From Azospirillum sp. B510 (GTDB lineage: Bacteria > Pseudomonadota > Alphaproteobacteria > Azospirillales > Azospirillaceae): a stretch of 64,000 bases of DNA. Shown here one piece after another: positions 55,557 to 64,000 of this stretch. The stretch is taken from contig NC_013854.1 in assembly GCF_000010725.1 (NCBI RefSeq), positions 3,005,001 through 3,069,000 on the forward strand. Direction: 5' to 3'. The notes under the pieces were generated by a model that did not search any database, had not been told where the DNA came from, and saw only the letters and a list, made by a program, of their open reading frames with translations. The position numbers and the translations under genes were made by a program. Each line of letters starts with the position of its first letter. Within the stretch, counting starts at the first letter, position 1.

Positions 55557-56513
55557 TCACCGATACTCCTTGAACCGCTCCGTCGCCTGGATCAGCGCGG
55601 CGCGGATGCCCGGCTCCATGGCGGAATGGCCGGCGTCGGGGACGATGCGGTAGTCGGCCTCCGGCCAGGCGCGGTGCAGCGCGTCGGCGGAGATGACCGG
55701 ACAGACGATGTCGTAGCGGCCCTGGACGATCACCGCCGGCAGATGGCGGATGCGGTGGACGTCGCGCAGGAGCCTGTCCTCCGGCGTGAAGCGGTTGGAG
55801 CGGAAATAATGCGCCTCGATCCGGGCCAGCCCCAGGGCGTGGCGGTCCTCGCCGCTGGCGGCGATCAGGTCGGGCGACGGCAGCAGGGAGGAGCAGCTGC
55901 CCTCATAGACGCTCCACACCCGCGCGGCGGCCATGCGCACCGCCGGATCGGGCGAGTCGAGCCGCCTCCAATAGGCTTCCAGCAGGTCGTGGCGCTCGTC
56001 CTCCGGGATATGGGCGGCGAAGGCGGCCCAGGCTTCCGGGAACAGGATGCGCATGGAATAGAGGAACCAGTCGATCTCGCTCTTCCGCATCAGGAAGATG
56101 CCGCGCAGGATCAGGCCCAGGCAGCGTTCCGGATGGGTCTGGGCATAGGCCAGCGCCAGCGTCGAGCCCCAGGAGCCGCCGAACAGGTGCCAGCGCTCGA
56201 TGCCGAGGTGCCGGCGCAAGGCCTCGATGTCCTCGACCAGCCGTTCGGTGGTGTTCTCGCGCGTTTCGCCCAGCGGCGTGGAGCGCCCGGCCCCGCGCTG
56301 GTCCATCACGATGATGCGGTAATGGGCGGGATCGAAGAAGCGGCGGTGGGTCGGCGAGGCGCCGGCCCCCGGCCCGCCATGCAGGAACATCACCGGCACG
56401 CCGCGCGGGTTGCCCGCCTGCTCCCAATAGACCGTATGGATCCCGTCGACGGCGAGCGTGCCGGTCTGGAACGGGTCGATGGGCGGATAGAAGTCGCTGC
56501 GGGGCATGGCCAT
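55557..56513 (-). CDS. pip: Proline iminopeptidase
   Basis: 318 residues from ATG 56513; starts at 56507 and 56534 are also possible. The alpha/beta-hydrolase shows HGGPGAGASPTHRRFFDP (oxyanion hole), MDQRGAGRSTP, nucleophile LFGGSWGSTLALAYAQ, acid VQGRYDIVCP and catalytic His in VPDAGHSAME. The family (S33) removes N-terminal proline from peptides. Cap-domain motifs (GIFLMRKSEIDWFLY) fit the proteobacterial type. The gene stands alone, upstream (in its own direction) of mutM by 31 bp. Confidence 0.95.
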   Translation of the reverse strand: MAMPRSDFYPPIDPFQTGTLAVDGIHTVYWEQAGNPRGVPVMFLHGGPGAGASPTHRRFFDPAHYRIIVMDQRGAGRSTPLGETRENTTERLVEDIEALRRHLGIERWHLFGGSWGSTLALAYAQTHPERCLGLILRGIFLMRKSEIDWFLYSMRILFPEAWAAFAAHIPEDERHDLLEAYWRRLDSPDPAVRMAAARVWSVYEGSCSSLLPSPDLIAASGEDRHALGLARIEAHYFRSNRFTPEDRLLRDVHRIRHLPAVIVQGRYDIVCPVISADALHRAWPEADYRIVPDAGHSAMEPGIRAALIQATERFKEYR

Positions 56514-56589
56514 GCGTCCAGTGGTGCGGGCCATGAGTGTAGAGGACCCACCAGGGCTTGCGCCAGAGCCACGAGGTTTCTCATACGAC

Positions 56590-56612
56590 AAAGGCCGCCC
56601 GGAGGCGGCCTT
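56590..56612 (-). terminator. Terminator after the siderophore-interacting protein gene
   Basis: AAGGCCGCC (56591-56599) pairs with GGCGGCCTT (56604-56612) around CGGA, 20 bp past the stop on the minus strand. Confidence 0.7.
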
Positions 56613-56631
56613 CGCATGCCGGTCGTCGGTA

Positions 56632-57417
56632 TCACTGGTCTCCCTCGCCGTCGCGGAAGTCGGTCTCGCCCCTCTTCCAATAGCCGGACATGGTGAGGCG
56701 ATGGCGTGGCATGGCGCGGTCTTGCTGAAAATGGCGCCGGACGGTTCGGACGATGGAGGCTTCCGCCGCGAACCAGACTCCGCAATTCCCCTCCGGCAGA
56801 TCCGCCCCCGTCATCGCCCCGGCGAGATCGGCCGCGGCGCCGGTGTCCCGGCCGGCGCGGGGAAGCCTGCGGGGAAGCCAGGTGATCCCGACATCGGCCT
56901 TCGAGCGGATGGTCTGCGCATCGGCGTCTTCGGGAATTTCGACGAAGACAGTGGCGGAGAGGCCGGCCGGCAGGGATTCGAGGATCGCGCCGATGGCGGG
57001 AAGCGCGGTCTCGTCGCCGCCGATCAGCAGATGCGAGATCTCCGGATCGAGGCGGAAGCCGCTGCGCGGCCCGGCGATCTGCACCACGTCGCCGGGGACC
57101 GCCGTCCGTGCCCAGGACGAGCACGGGCCGTCGCCGTGGAGAACGAAATCGATGTCCATCTCGCACAGCTCCTCGCGGAACTGGCGGATGGTGTAGGCGC
57201 GCCCGCTCGGTTTGTCGCCTTGCGGCGTCGGCACGAAGAGCTTGACCCATTGCGCCGGGTGCCGGGCGGGAAAATCCATCAACGCCGTGGATGCGAAGGT
57301 GACGCGCCGCATGTGCGGAGTGACGGGAGCCGTCCTCAGCACCTCCGCCACCCGGAGTCTGCGGTCGGACGGGACCGGGCGCTCGGCGCCCGACGATGGT
57401 GGCTTGCGGTCCTGCAT
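56632..57417 (-). CDS. Siderophore-interacting protein (ViuB/SIP family)
   Basis: 261 residues. An FAD-binding beta barrel (about 20-130) contains MRRVTFASTALMDFP, WVKLFVPTPQG and GRAYTIRQF (the R-x-Y-T flavin motif). The NAD(P)H-type domain has LLIGGDETALPAIGAILESL and WFAAEASIVRTVRRHF, ending in GYWKRGETD. SIPs reduce ferric siderophores in the cytoplasm to release iron. The MFS gene precedes it by 24 bp, and the pair diverges from a LysR gene. Together they suggest siderophore handling, separate from the ABC operon at 10.5-13.6 kb. Confidence 0.93.
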   Translation of the reverse strand: MQDRKPPSSGAERPVPSDRRLRVAEVLRTAPVTPHMRRVTFASTALMDFPARHPAQWVKLFVPTPQGDKPSGRAYTIRQFREELCEMDIDFVLHGDGPCSSWARTAVPGDVVQIAGPRSGFRLDPEISHLLIGGDETALPAIGAILESLPAGLSATVFVEIPEDADAQTIRSKADVGITWLPRRLPRAGRDTGAAADLAGAMTGADLPEGNCGVWFAAEASIVRTVRRHFQQDRAMPRHRLTMSGYWKRGETDFRDGEGDQ

Positions 57418-57441
57418 GTGCGTGCTCCCTGGACTGGAGGA

Positions 57442-58932
57442 TCAGGCGTGGCGCCGGTGGCGGCGAAGGGTGGTGAGGGAGAGAAGCAAGGCCGCCGCCG
57501 CCATGGCCGCCGAGACGCGGAAGGCGAAGCGCATGCCGTCCGTCACCATGGCGGGAGTGGCGGTCGCGGTATCGCCGCCCACGGCATGGGCGAAGAGCGC
57601 GCCCATCAGCGAAGCGCCGGTGATGAGGCCGAGATTGCGGGCCAGCGCCAGCAGGCCGGAGACGAGACCACGCTGTTCGGGCCGCGCGTCGGCCATGACG
57701 GCGGTGTTGTTCGGCGTCTGGAAGAAGGCGAGACCGACGCTGATGAACAGGATCGCGACGATGTAGGCGGCAACCCCGCCGTCGGGCGACACCAAGGACA
57801 TCACGAAGGCGCCGACGGTGAACAGGGCCAGCCCGACGACCATGGTGATCCTGGCGCCGATGCGGTCCGCGAGCGTGCCCGCCGGCACGCCCATGATCGC
57901 GGCGGCGAGCGGGCCGACGGTCATGACGAGGCCGACCATGCGGGTGTCGAGACCGAGCGCCTTCGACAGGAAGAACGGCCCGAGCACCAGGGTGGCCATC
58001 ATCACCGCATAGACCAGCACGCTCATCACCATGCTCAGGGAAAGCAGGGCGTTGCGGAACATGGCGAGCTTCAGAAGCGGGGCCCGCGCCTTGACCTGCA
58101 CGGCGAGGAACAGGACCAGGCCGGCCAAAGCGCCCAATCCGAGTTGCAGCACCAGCGGCGAGTCGAAGCCCCGCTTGCCGGAGAAGGTCATGGCGAGCGA
58201 ATAGGCGCCGAGCGTGAGCGCCAGCAGGATCGTGCCGAGCCAATCGAAGCGCGCCGCCGGGACCGGATGTCTCGGCGCGTCGGCGGCGTTGGGCAGATAG
58301 CGGCTGACCAGCAGGAAGGCGAGCAGGCCGAAGGGCAGATTCACCCAGAATACCGCCTGCCAGCCGAAGGCGGCGAGCGCCAGCGAGCCGAGCGAGGGTC
58401 CGAGCGCGATGCCGAAGGAGACCATGGTCGAAAGCACGCCCATCGCGAAGCCGGTCCGCTCCTTTGGAAAGACCTCGCCGACGAAGGCGAAGGACAGCGC
58501 CATCACGATCGCGCCGCCCAGTCCCTGCCCGGCACGACCGGCGATGAGCAGCGGCAGGCTGCCGGACAGCGCGCAAAGCACCGAGGCCGCCATGAAGACG
58601 AGGAGCCCCCAGAGATAGAGCCGCTTCTTGCCAAGCTGGTCGCCGAAGCGGCCGACCCCGACGATGAGCGCGGTGACGACCAGCAGGTAGCTGACCACGA
58701 CCCATTGGACGGAGCCGAAATCGGCGCCGAGATCCACGACCAGCGTCGGCAGGGCGACATTGATGATGTTGGTGCCAAGCTGCGAGAGCAGGATGGCGAG
58801 CGACAGGCCGGTCAGCACCATCCCGGAATGGACGGGACGATGACGGGAGTGTGACGCGGAGGCGGGCGCCGGGGATATCCCGTGCGCGCCCCCCTGCGGA
58901 TGGGAGGGTGGGGATTGTGTCGTTTGAGGCAT
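57442..58932 (-). CDS. MFS transporter, DHA2/EmrB-like drug or siderophore exporter
   Basis: 496 residues from ATG 58932. About 14 hydrophobic helices are visible, beginning with LTGLSLAILLSQLGTNIINV. The DHA2 motifs VALPTLVVDLGADFGSVQWV and GVGRFGDQLGKKRLYLWG (motif A) are clear. Motif C lies in MVSFGIALGPSLGSLALAAF and the second half has PAGTLADRIGARITM. Such exporters remove drugs by proton antiport; beside a SIP gene a siderophore or metal chelate is also plausible. The first 35 residues are polar and His-rich. Confidence 0.92.
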   Translation of the reverse strand: MPQTTQSPPSHPQGGAHGISPAPASASHSRHRPVHSGMVLTGLSLAILLSQLGTNIINVALPTLVVDLGADFGSVQWVVVSYLLVVTALIVGVGRFGDQLGKKRLYLWGLLVFMAASVLCALSGSLPLLIAGRAGQGLGGAIVMALSFAFVGEVFPKERTGFAMGVLSTMVSFGIALGPSLGSLALAAFGWQAVFWVNLPFGLLAFLLVSRYLPNAADAPRHPVPAARFDWLGTILLALTLGAYSLAMTFSGKRGFDSPLVLQLGLGALAGLVLFLAVQVKARAPLLKLAMFRNALLSLSMVMSVLVYAVMMATLVLGPFFLSKALGLDTRMVGLVMTVGPLAAAIMGVPAGTLADRIGARITMVVGLALFTVGAFVMSLVSPDGGVAAYIVAILFISVGLAFFQTPNNTAVMADARPEQRGLVSGLLALARNLGLITGASLMGALFAHAVGGDTATATPAMVTDGMRFAFRVSAAMAAAALLLSLTTLRRHRRHA

Positions 58933-59010
58933 GTCGGGTCCGATCGAAGGCGTCCCTTGCGGGAGCGTTGAGGGTCCTCCTTCGATAGCTCCGGCCCTTT
59001 GCTGCATACA

Positions 59011-59038
59011 GTGCAATGCCTCTACTATATGATTGCAC
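59011..59038. promoter_or_regulatory. Inverted repeat in the divergent MFS/LysR promoter
   Basis: GTGCAAT (59011-59017), 14 bp, then ATTGCAC (59032-59038): a perfect 7-bp inverted repeat with flanking TGCAT/ATGCA. It lies 29 bp before the LysR start and is a likely LysR recognition site controlling both directions. Confidence 0.65.
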
Positions 59039-59066
59039 AACATGCACGGATGACAGGCTCCCTTCC

Positions 59067-60026
<960 letters not shown>

Positions 60027-60093
60027 TGGACGGCGCGCCCGCGCCCCGCAGCGGCAGCGAAGAGATGGCCGCGGGAAGCCCAAAACGACGAAA

Positions 60094-60111
60094 GGCGGCC
60101 AAAGGGCCGCC
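60094..60111 (-). terminator. Hairpin behind tRNA-Arg copy A
   Basis: GGCGGCC (60094-60100) and GGCCGCC (60105-60111), followed on the minus strand by TTTCG; also downstream of the LysR gene. Confidence 0.55.
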
Positions 60112-60144
60112 CACTCGTAAGTACCTGATCTTTTTTAGGAAAGA

Positions 60145-60221
60145 TGGCGCGCCCGAAGAGATTCGAACTCCTGACCCTCAGATTCGTAGTCTGATGCTCT
60201 ATCCAGCTGAGCTACGGGCGC
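60145..60221 (-). tRNA. tRNA-Arg (anticodon ACG), copy A
   Basis: 77 nt with encoded CCA. Acceptor GCGCCCG/CGGGCGC, D-arm TAGCTCAGCTGGATAGAGCA, anticodon loop CTACGAA (ACG, read as inosine after editing) and T-arm AGGAGTTCGAATCTCTT. The sequence is identical to copy B at 62978-63054. Confidence 0.97.
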
Positions 60222-60275
60222 CTTATCCATCTTCTGTCTCGGCGTCGGCGGCAGGCCGTCGGCGTCGAGGCGCGC

Positions 60276-60304
60276 AACATACTCAACGCCCCTCGGGTAT
60301 GCAA
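60276..60304 (-). promoter_or_regulatory. Promoter of tRNA-Arg copy A
   Basis: On the minus strand TTGCAT (60299-60304), 17 bp, TATGTT (60276-60281), 54 bp before the tRNA. Confidence 0.6.
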
Positions 60305-60684
60305 GCGCTTTTATTGGAAAAATCGCGCCCATGATGCCTGCCGGTCTGATGGCCATTCACCCCCGTGCGTTGCCGGACCGGCAACGCCAACTTTCTGACA
60401 TGTCAATTGCCGCACTGATTTCCGTGACATATCGTCGCAAGATTCAGGCTTTATAAGAGTTACCCCCGAGTATGATGCGGTCCCGACGGACCTTATCTTA
60501 ATGAATGCGCGACGAACAATTGTAACCGGATTTTGTCACACAGAAAAACAATGAACAGCCATCCCGGTTGTTCGTTGCAAGGGATGGCCGGATTTGCAGA
60601 GGGAACGGCCGCCACAGCGGGGATGCGACGCCAACCGGCAACGAAGCAGTATCTTCCCAGACACGGATGAAGTGTGACACGCCC

Positions 60685-62784
60685 ATGATTCAGCTTCGGA
60701 AGACATCGCTCAGAGCGGTTCTCAGCGTGGTGATCGGCACGATCGGCATTCTCGCGGTCTTCACAAGCCTGTCGGACCTCGTCGATGCCACGCGCAATGA
60801 ACGCAACGCGAGCCGTGTCGCGACACTCGCCGCGACCAGCCAGCAGCTTTACGAGGCTTTGCGCTCGGTGCGGCTGGAACGTGCCACGACCCTGGTCCCG
60901 CTGCGGGCGGAGGCCGTGGCCGATCAGGCCACGGTCAAAGCGGTGGCCGACCTGCGGGCGAAGGCCGAGGCCGCCTTCGCCCCCGGCATGGCGGCGCTCG
61001 ACCGGCTCGACCCCGCCGTCTTCGGCAAATACGCGGCGGCGATCCGGTCGAGCCATGACGCCCTGAACGAGCTGCGCACACGGGTGGACACGGCGCTGGC
61101 CATGCCCAAGGCCACGCGCGACCGCGCGGTGATCGAATCCTGGCCGAAGATCACCGACGCCTATCTGGCGGCGGCGCAGGCGGCGACCGATGCCGTCGAT
61201 GCCGGCATGGCCCTGGTCGATCCGACCACCGACCAGCTCCTCGCCCTGAAGCGCGCCGCCTGGGTCGTCCGGCTGCGCACCTCCACCGAAATCCTGTCGG
61301 CCAGCACCGCGATCGGCGAGGGCCGGCCCTGGACCCAGGCGGAAATCCTGGCGGTGGCCGAGGAGCGCGGCCGGATCGACACCGCCTGGAGCCTGATCAC
61401 CGACGCGGCCAAGCGCCCCGACACCTCCAAGCGCATCGTCGAGGCCGTCGAGGCCGCCAAAAGCAAATTCTTCGAGACCGGCGGCGCCCGGCGCAAGATC
61501 ATCCTCGACGCGCTGTCCACCGGCGGCAAGCCGGACATCACCGCCGATGTCTGGGTGAAGCGCGAGGCGGCCGACCAGGCGCCGCTCAACGCCCTCGTCA
61601 CCACCGCGCTGGAAGAGATGGTCGCCCGTGCCGATTGGCAGGCGAATGAGGCCCTGCGCGAGCTGTTCGTCCAATCCGCCATCCTGGCGCTGGCGATCGG
61701 GCTGTCGATCGCCGGGCTGCTGATCGTGTGGCGCCGGGTGACCCGGCCGATCCATCTCCTGACCGTGGCCATCGACCGGCTGGCCCGCCGCGACTATGAG
61801 GTCGAGTTGCCGAACGATGGCCGCGGCGACGAGATCGGCCGGATGCAGCAGGCCCTGCTGGTTCTGCGCGACAACGGGCGCCAGCATGCCGAGATGGTCC
61901 AGGCGCAGATCACGGCCCAGCAGGCCGCCGCCGCCCGCACCGAGAAAGTCGACCGTCTGTGCGGCGATTTCGGCGGCCGGGTCGGCACCAGCCTGGACTC
62001 GGTCGAGAGCGCCGCGGCCCATCTGATGGGCACCTCGGCGGCGGTGACGCGGATTTCCGAACAGTCGGCCGGCGACAGCGGCACCGTCGCCGCCGCCGCC
62101 CACGAGGCCACGGCCGGCGTCGAGACCGTGGCCGCCGCGGCACAGGAACTGTCCGCCTCGATCGGCGAGATCAGCCGGCGCATGGCCGAGTCCGCCACCA
62201 TCTCGCAGGACGCCATCGAGCGGACGGAGCGGACGGACAAGATCATCGTCGAGCTGGCCGCTGCCAGCGAGGCCATCGGCGCCATCGTCACGCTGATCGG
62301 CGACATCGCCGGCCAGACCAACCTTCTGGCGCTGAACGCCACCATCGAGGCGGCGCGGGCCGGCGAGGCCGGCAAGGGCTTCGCCGTCGTCGCCAGCGAG
62401 GTCAAGGGGCTCGCCACCCAGACCGGGCGCGCGACCCAGGACATCACCGACCGGATCGCCCGCATCCAGAGCATGACCCAGGACGCGGTCGAGGGGGTGC
62501 GGTCGGTATCCACCGTCATCCGCCAGATGAACGGCGTCACCACCGGCATCGTCGCCGCGGTGGAGGAGCAGGGAGCGGCGACCAACGAGATCGCCCGCAA
62601 CGTGCAGGAGGTGGCGACCGCCGCCGGCCGCATCTCCGCCAGCATCTCCGACCTCGCCCAGACGGTGGAGCAGTCGCGCACCGTCGCCGCCGACGTGCTT
62701 CAGGCGGCGGAACTGATGAACCGGCAGGCGGAGCTGCTGAAGAACGATGTCGGCGGCTTCCTGGCGGAAATCCGCCGCGCCTGA
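60685..62784 (+). CDS. Methyl-accepting chemotaxis protein
   Basis: 699 residues from ATG 60685 (ATG 60667 also possible). Membrane helices at about 11-32 and 331-350 enclose a 300-residue helical periplasmic sensor. HAMP covers about 351-405 ([40 protein letters not shown]). The signalling domain carries the hairpin tip [20 protein letters not shown] followed by [15 protein letters not shown]. The ligand is unknown. The gene is enclosed by two copies of a tRNA-Arg unit, which may reflect insertion or duplication. Confidence 0.95.
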   Translation: MIQLRKTSLRAVLSVVIGTIGILAVFTSLSDLVDATRNERNASRVATLAATSQQLYEALRSVRLERATTLVPLRAEAVADQATVKAVADLRAKAEAAFAPGMAALDRLDPAVFGKYAAAIRSSHDALNELRTRVDTALAMPKATRDRAVIESWPKITDAYLAAAQAATDAVDAGMALVDPTTDQLLALKRAAWVVRLRTSTEILSASTAIGEGRPWTQAEILAVAEERGRIDTAWSLITDAAKRPDTSKRIVEAVEAAKSKFFETGGARRKIILDALSTGGKPDITADVWVKREAADQAPLNALVTTALEEMVARADWQANEALRELFVQSAILALAIGLSIAGLLIVWRRVTRPIHLLTVAIDRLARRDYEVELPNDGRGDEIGRMQQALLVLRDNGRQHAEMVQAQITAQQAAAARTEKVDRLCGDFGGRVGTSLDSVESAAAHLMGTSAAVTRISEQSAGDSGTVAAAAHEATAGVETVAAAAQELSASIGEISRRMAESATISQDAIERTERTDKIIVELAAASEAIGAIVTLIGDIAGQTNLLALNATIEAARAGEAGKGFAVVASEVKGLATQTGRATQDITDRIARIQSMTQDAVEGVRSVSTVIRQMNGVTTGIVAAVEEQGAATNEIARNVQEVATAAGRISASISDLAQTVEQSRTVAADVLQAAELMNRQAELLKNDVGGFLAEIRRA

Positions 62785-62806
62785 CGCTTGGCAGTATGAG
62801 CCGAGC

Positions 62807-62830
62807 GGGGCGGGGCCGCGGTCCCGCCCC
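62807..62830 (+). terminator. Hairpin after the chemoreceptor gene
   Basis: GGGGCGGG (62807-62814) pairs with CCCGCCCC (62823-62830); ATT follows. T-run weak. Confidence 0.55.
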
Positions 62831-62832
62831 AT

Positions 62833-62878
62833 TCCATGGATTGACATGATCCATGGATCCAACTGGTCCATGGATTGA
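62833..62878. repeat. Cluster of CCATGGAT repeats
   Basis: TCCATGGATTGA occurs at 62833-62844 and 62867-62878, with the palindrome ATCCATGGAT at 62849-62858 between them. Three copies of the CCATGGAT core lie in 46 bp. No protein or function can be assigned. Confidence 0.7.
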
Positions 62879-62926
62879 AGAAGACGATGCGGCAGGGTGG
62901 CAAAAGCCGGGCCTGAAAACACCAAA

Positions 62927-62943
62927 GGCGGCCAGAGGCCGCC
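62927..62943 (-). terminator. Hairpin behind tRNA-Arg copy B
   Basis: GGCGGCC (62927-62933), loop AGA, GGCCGCC (62937-62943), followed on the minus strand by TTTGG; the counterpart of 60094-60111. Confidence 0.55.
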
Positions 62944-62977
62944 CAGTCTTCAGTACCTGACCTTGTTTTAGGAAGAA

Positions 62978-63054
62978 TGGCGCGCCCGAAGAGATTCGAA
63001 CTCCTGACCCTCAGATTCGTAGTCTGATGCTCTATCCAGCTGAGCTACGGGCGC
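62978..63054 (-). tRNA. tRNA-Arg (anticodon ACG), copy B
   Basis: 77 nt, identical to copy A including encoded CCA and anticodon loop CTACGAA. Confidence 0.97.
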
Positions 63055-63109
63055 GCTGTGTCTTCTTCACTTTCGGCGGCGGCGGCGGGCCGTCGGCGTC
63101 GAGGCGCGC

Positions 63110-63138
63110 AACATACTCAACAGCCCCCTGCCCTGCAA
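63110..63138 (-). promoter_or_regulatory. Promoter of tRNA-Arg copy B
   Basis: On the minus strand TTGCAG (63133-63138), 17 bp, TATGTT (63110-63115), equivalent in position to copy A. Confidence 0.6.
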
Positions 63139-63203
63139 GCGGTTTTTTTACGAATTTTCGACTGCGTGATGGGAAGTGGTCCGGAGCGCCGAAAGGCCCC
63201 CGA

Positions 63204-63232
63204 TTGCCGGGCGGCGGCGGCTGGGTTATACA
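63204..63232 (+). promoter_or_regulatory. Promoter of the xanthine phosphoribosyltransferase gene
   Basis: TTGCCG (63204-63209), 17 bp, TATACA (63227-63232), 31 bp before the GTG start. Confidence 0.6.
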
Positions 63233-63263
63233 ATCCTCCTGTTGTTCTTGGAGAGTCAGTCCC

Positions 63264-63758
63264 GTGGCCGAAGCCCCCTTCAACAAGCATTTCCCGGTGT
63301 CCTGGGAAGAGCTGCACCGCAATGCCAAGGCGCTGGCTTGGCGCCTGATCGATCGTGGCCCGTGGAAGGGCATCATCGCCATCACGCGCGGCGGCATGGT
63401 TCCGGCGGCGATCATCGCGCGCGAGCTTGAGATCCGCATGATCGACACCGTCTGCGTCTCCAGCTACGACCACCAGCAGCAGCGCAACGCGACGATCCTG
63501 AAGGGCGTCGAGGGCGCCAAGGCCGGCGACGGCGAGGGCTGGCTGATCATCGACGATCTGGTCGACACCGGCAAAACGGCGGAGATCGTGCGCAAGATGC
63601 TGCCCAAGGCGCATTTCGCCACCGTCTACGCCAAGCCGGCCGGCCGGCCGCTGGTCGACACCTTCATCACCGAAGTCAGCCAGGACACCTGGATCCACTT
63701 CCCCTGGGACATCGAGCTGCAATTCTCGCAGCCGATCGCCAAGCAGCGGAACGGCTGA
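63264..63758 (+). CDS. gpt: Xanthine phosphoribosyltransferase
   Basis: 164 residues from a GTG at 63264 with GGAGAG 8 nt upstream. [20 protein letters not shown] opens the protein as in E. coli Gpt. The PRPP-binding loop is [18 protein letters not shown], and the active-site loop [20 protein letters not shown] and base-binding [12 protein letters not shown] are present. It salvages xanthine and guanine with PRPP at the inner face of the membrane. The tRNA-Arg copy B unit diverges upstream. Confidence 0.95.
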   Translation: MAEAPFNKHFPVSWEELHRNAKALAWRLIDRGPWKGIIAITRGGMVPAAIIARELEIRMIDTVCVSSYDHQQQRNATILKGVEGAKAGDGEGWLIIDDLVDTGKTAEIVRKMLPKAHFATVYAKPAGRPLVDTFITEVSQDTWIHFPWDIELQFSQPIAKQRNG

Positions 63759-63906
63759 TCCGTCGCCATGCCGCGGCCGCCCGCAGGCGGTGGAAGCCGC
63801 GGCATGACCGCTTCGTTACAAAAAAATTTACCGTTTGGGTCCTAAATGGCGCGCGGTGGAGCCTGTGCGGCCTCCCCCTCCCACAACATCGCGTGGCGGC
63901 CCGCGC

Positions 63907-64000
63907 ATGACCGATGACCTGACCGGCACTGTGCGCCCGGAAGACCCGCGCCCCGAAGACCTGCACCCGGACGACCTGCGCCAGGACGAGTTGCGGCGGA
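63907..64000 (+). CDS. Start of an unidentified gene, cut by the window end
   Basis: 31 codons from ATG 63907 (MTDDLTGTVR, then PEDPRPEDLHPDDLRQDELR). The start is polar with a repeated P-x-D-L pattern, as in the cytoplasmic lead of some membrane proteins. No family can be assigned. An AT-rich stretch near 63820-63850 may hold its promoter. Confidence 0.4.
   Translation, partial: MTDDLTGTVRPEDPRPEDLHPDDLRQDELRR

Larger units (their letters stand above)
60091..60313 (-). repeat. Copy A of a duplicated tRNA-Arg unit (hairpin, tRNA, promoter)
   Basis: About 223 bp closely matching 62924-63150 in the same orientation: GC hairpin, an AGTACCTGA...TTTTAGGAA stretch, an identical tRNA, and a promoter segment. 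The promoter portion shares the stretch GTCGAGGCGCGCAACATACT. The copies start 2,833 bp apart and enclose the chemoreceptor gene. Confidence 0.85.
62924..63150 (-). repeat. Copy B of the duplicated tRNA-Arg unit
   Basis: About 227 bp matching copy A (60091-60313) in the same orientation, with the tRNA fully conserved and the flanks diverged by scattered substitutions and short indels. Confidence 0.85.

Noticed and set aside
60091-63150. An integrated mobile element using tRNA-Arg as attachment site
   Set aside because: There is no integrase, and the repeats cover the entire tRNA with promoter and hairpin, not only the 3' end. A segmental duplication fits better.

Overview
The window is about 64 kb of very GC-rich chromosomal DNA. 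Its codon use and gene content point to an alphaproteobacterium of the Rhodospirillales, most likely Azospirillum or a close relative. The evidence is the dnaA-rpsT-enoyl-CoA hydratase-mutM neighbourhood, a RibA with a degenerate RibB-like N-terminus, a Suv3-like helicase followed by an S4-domain protein, a Tim44-domain protein and abundant regulators. No tools were used, so all family assignments come from reading motifs.

Layout. 1-9.4 kb: the end of a YggS-type PLP protein, a YkuD-type L,D-transpeptidase, ribA, an orphan OmpR-type regulator, a metallo-beta-lactamase-fold hydrolase, a DUF882 lipoprotein, exonuclease III and a FAH-family hydrolase. 9.8-14.9 kb: a MarR regulator, then a siderophore-type ABC operon with a Fur-like box in its control region, a divergent LysR gene and tRNA-Ser(GGA). 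15-29.3 kb: housekeeping and envelope genes (alpha/beta hydrolase, glycosyltransferase, HAD phosphatase, ribbon-helix-helix protein, two secreted proteins, a flavoprotein, ahcY with a perfect 18-bp palindrome upstream, a radical SAM protein, a TPR-methyltransferase fusion and a lipoprotein adenosine deaminase).

29.4-33.4 kb is the main accessory region. It is a long CRISPR array with a 37-bp repeat, spacers of 35-41 nt and about 36 spacers, and no cas gene anywhere in the window. An ISAs1-family insertion sequence of 1,224 bp sits inside one repeat, flanked by a 10-bp target duplication. The crRNA strand is most likely the minus strand, with the leader near 33.4-33.7 kb.

33.7-40.3 kb: directly beyond the leader is a minus-strand run of PBP1A, TssL(OmpA), TssM and TagF. 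This is an isolated membrane-complex piece of an imp-type type VI secretion system, and its TssM is about 400 residues shorter than usual. 40.5-43.6 kb: a histidine kinase/OmpR-type pair diverges from a Spy-like periplasmic protein across a region with GTTAC-N5-GTTAC motifs.

44-56.5 kb: Suv3-like helicase, S4 protein, Tim44-like protein, a polyamine-type ABC ATPase and binding protein without permeases, dnaA, rpsT, enoyl-CoA hydratase, a small secreted protein, mutM (with an unusual zinc finger) and proline iminopeptidase. 56.6-60 kb: a siderophore-interacting reductase and an MFS exporter, divergent from a LysR regulator across a strong inverted repeat. 60-63.2 kb: a chemoreceptor gene lies between two near-identical copies of a tRNA-Arg(ACG) unit, promoter and hairpin included. 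The window closes with xanthine phosphoribosyltransferase and the first codons of an unidentified gene.
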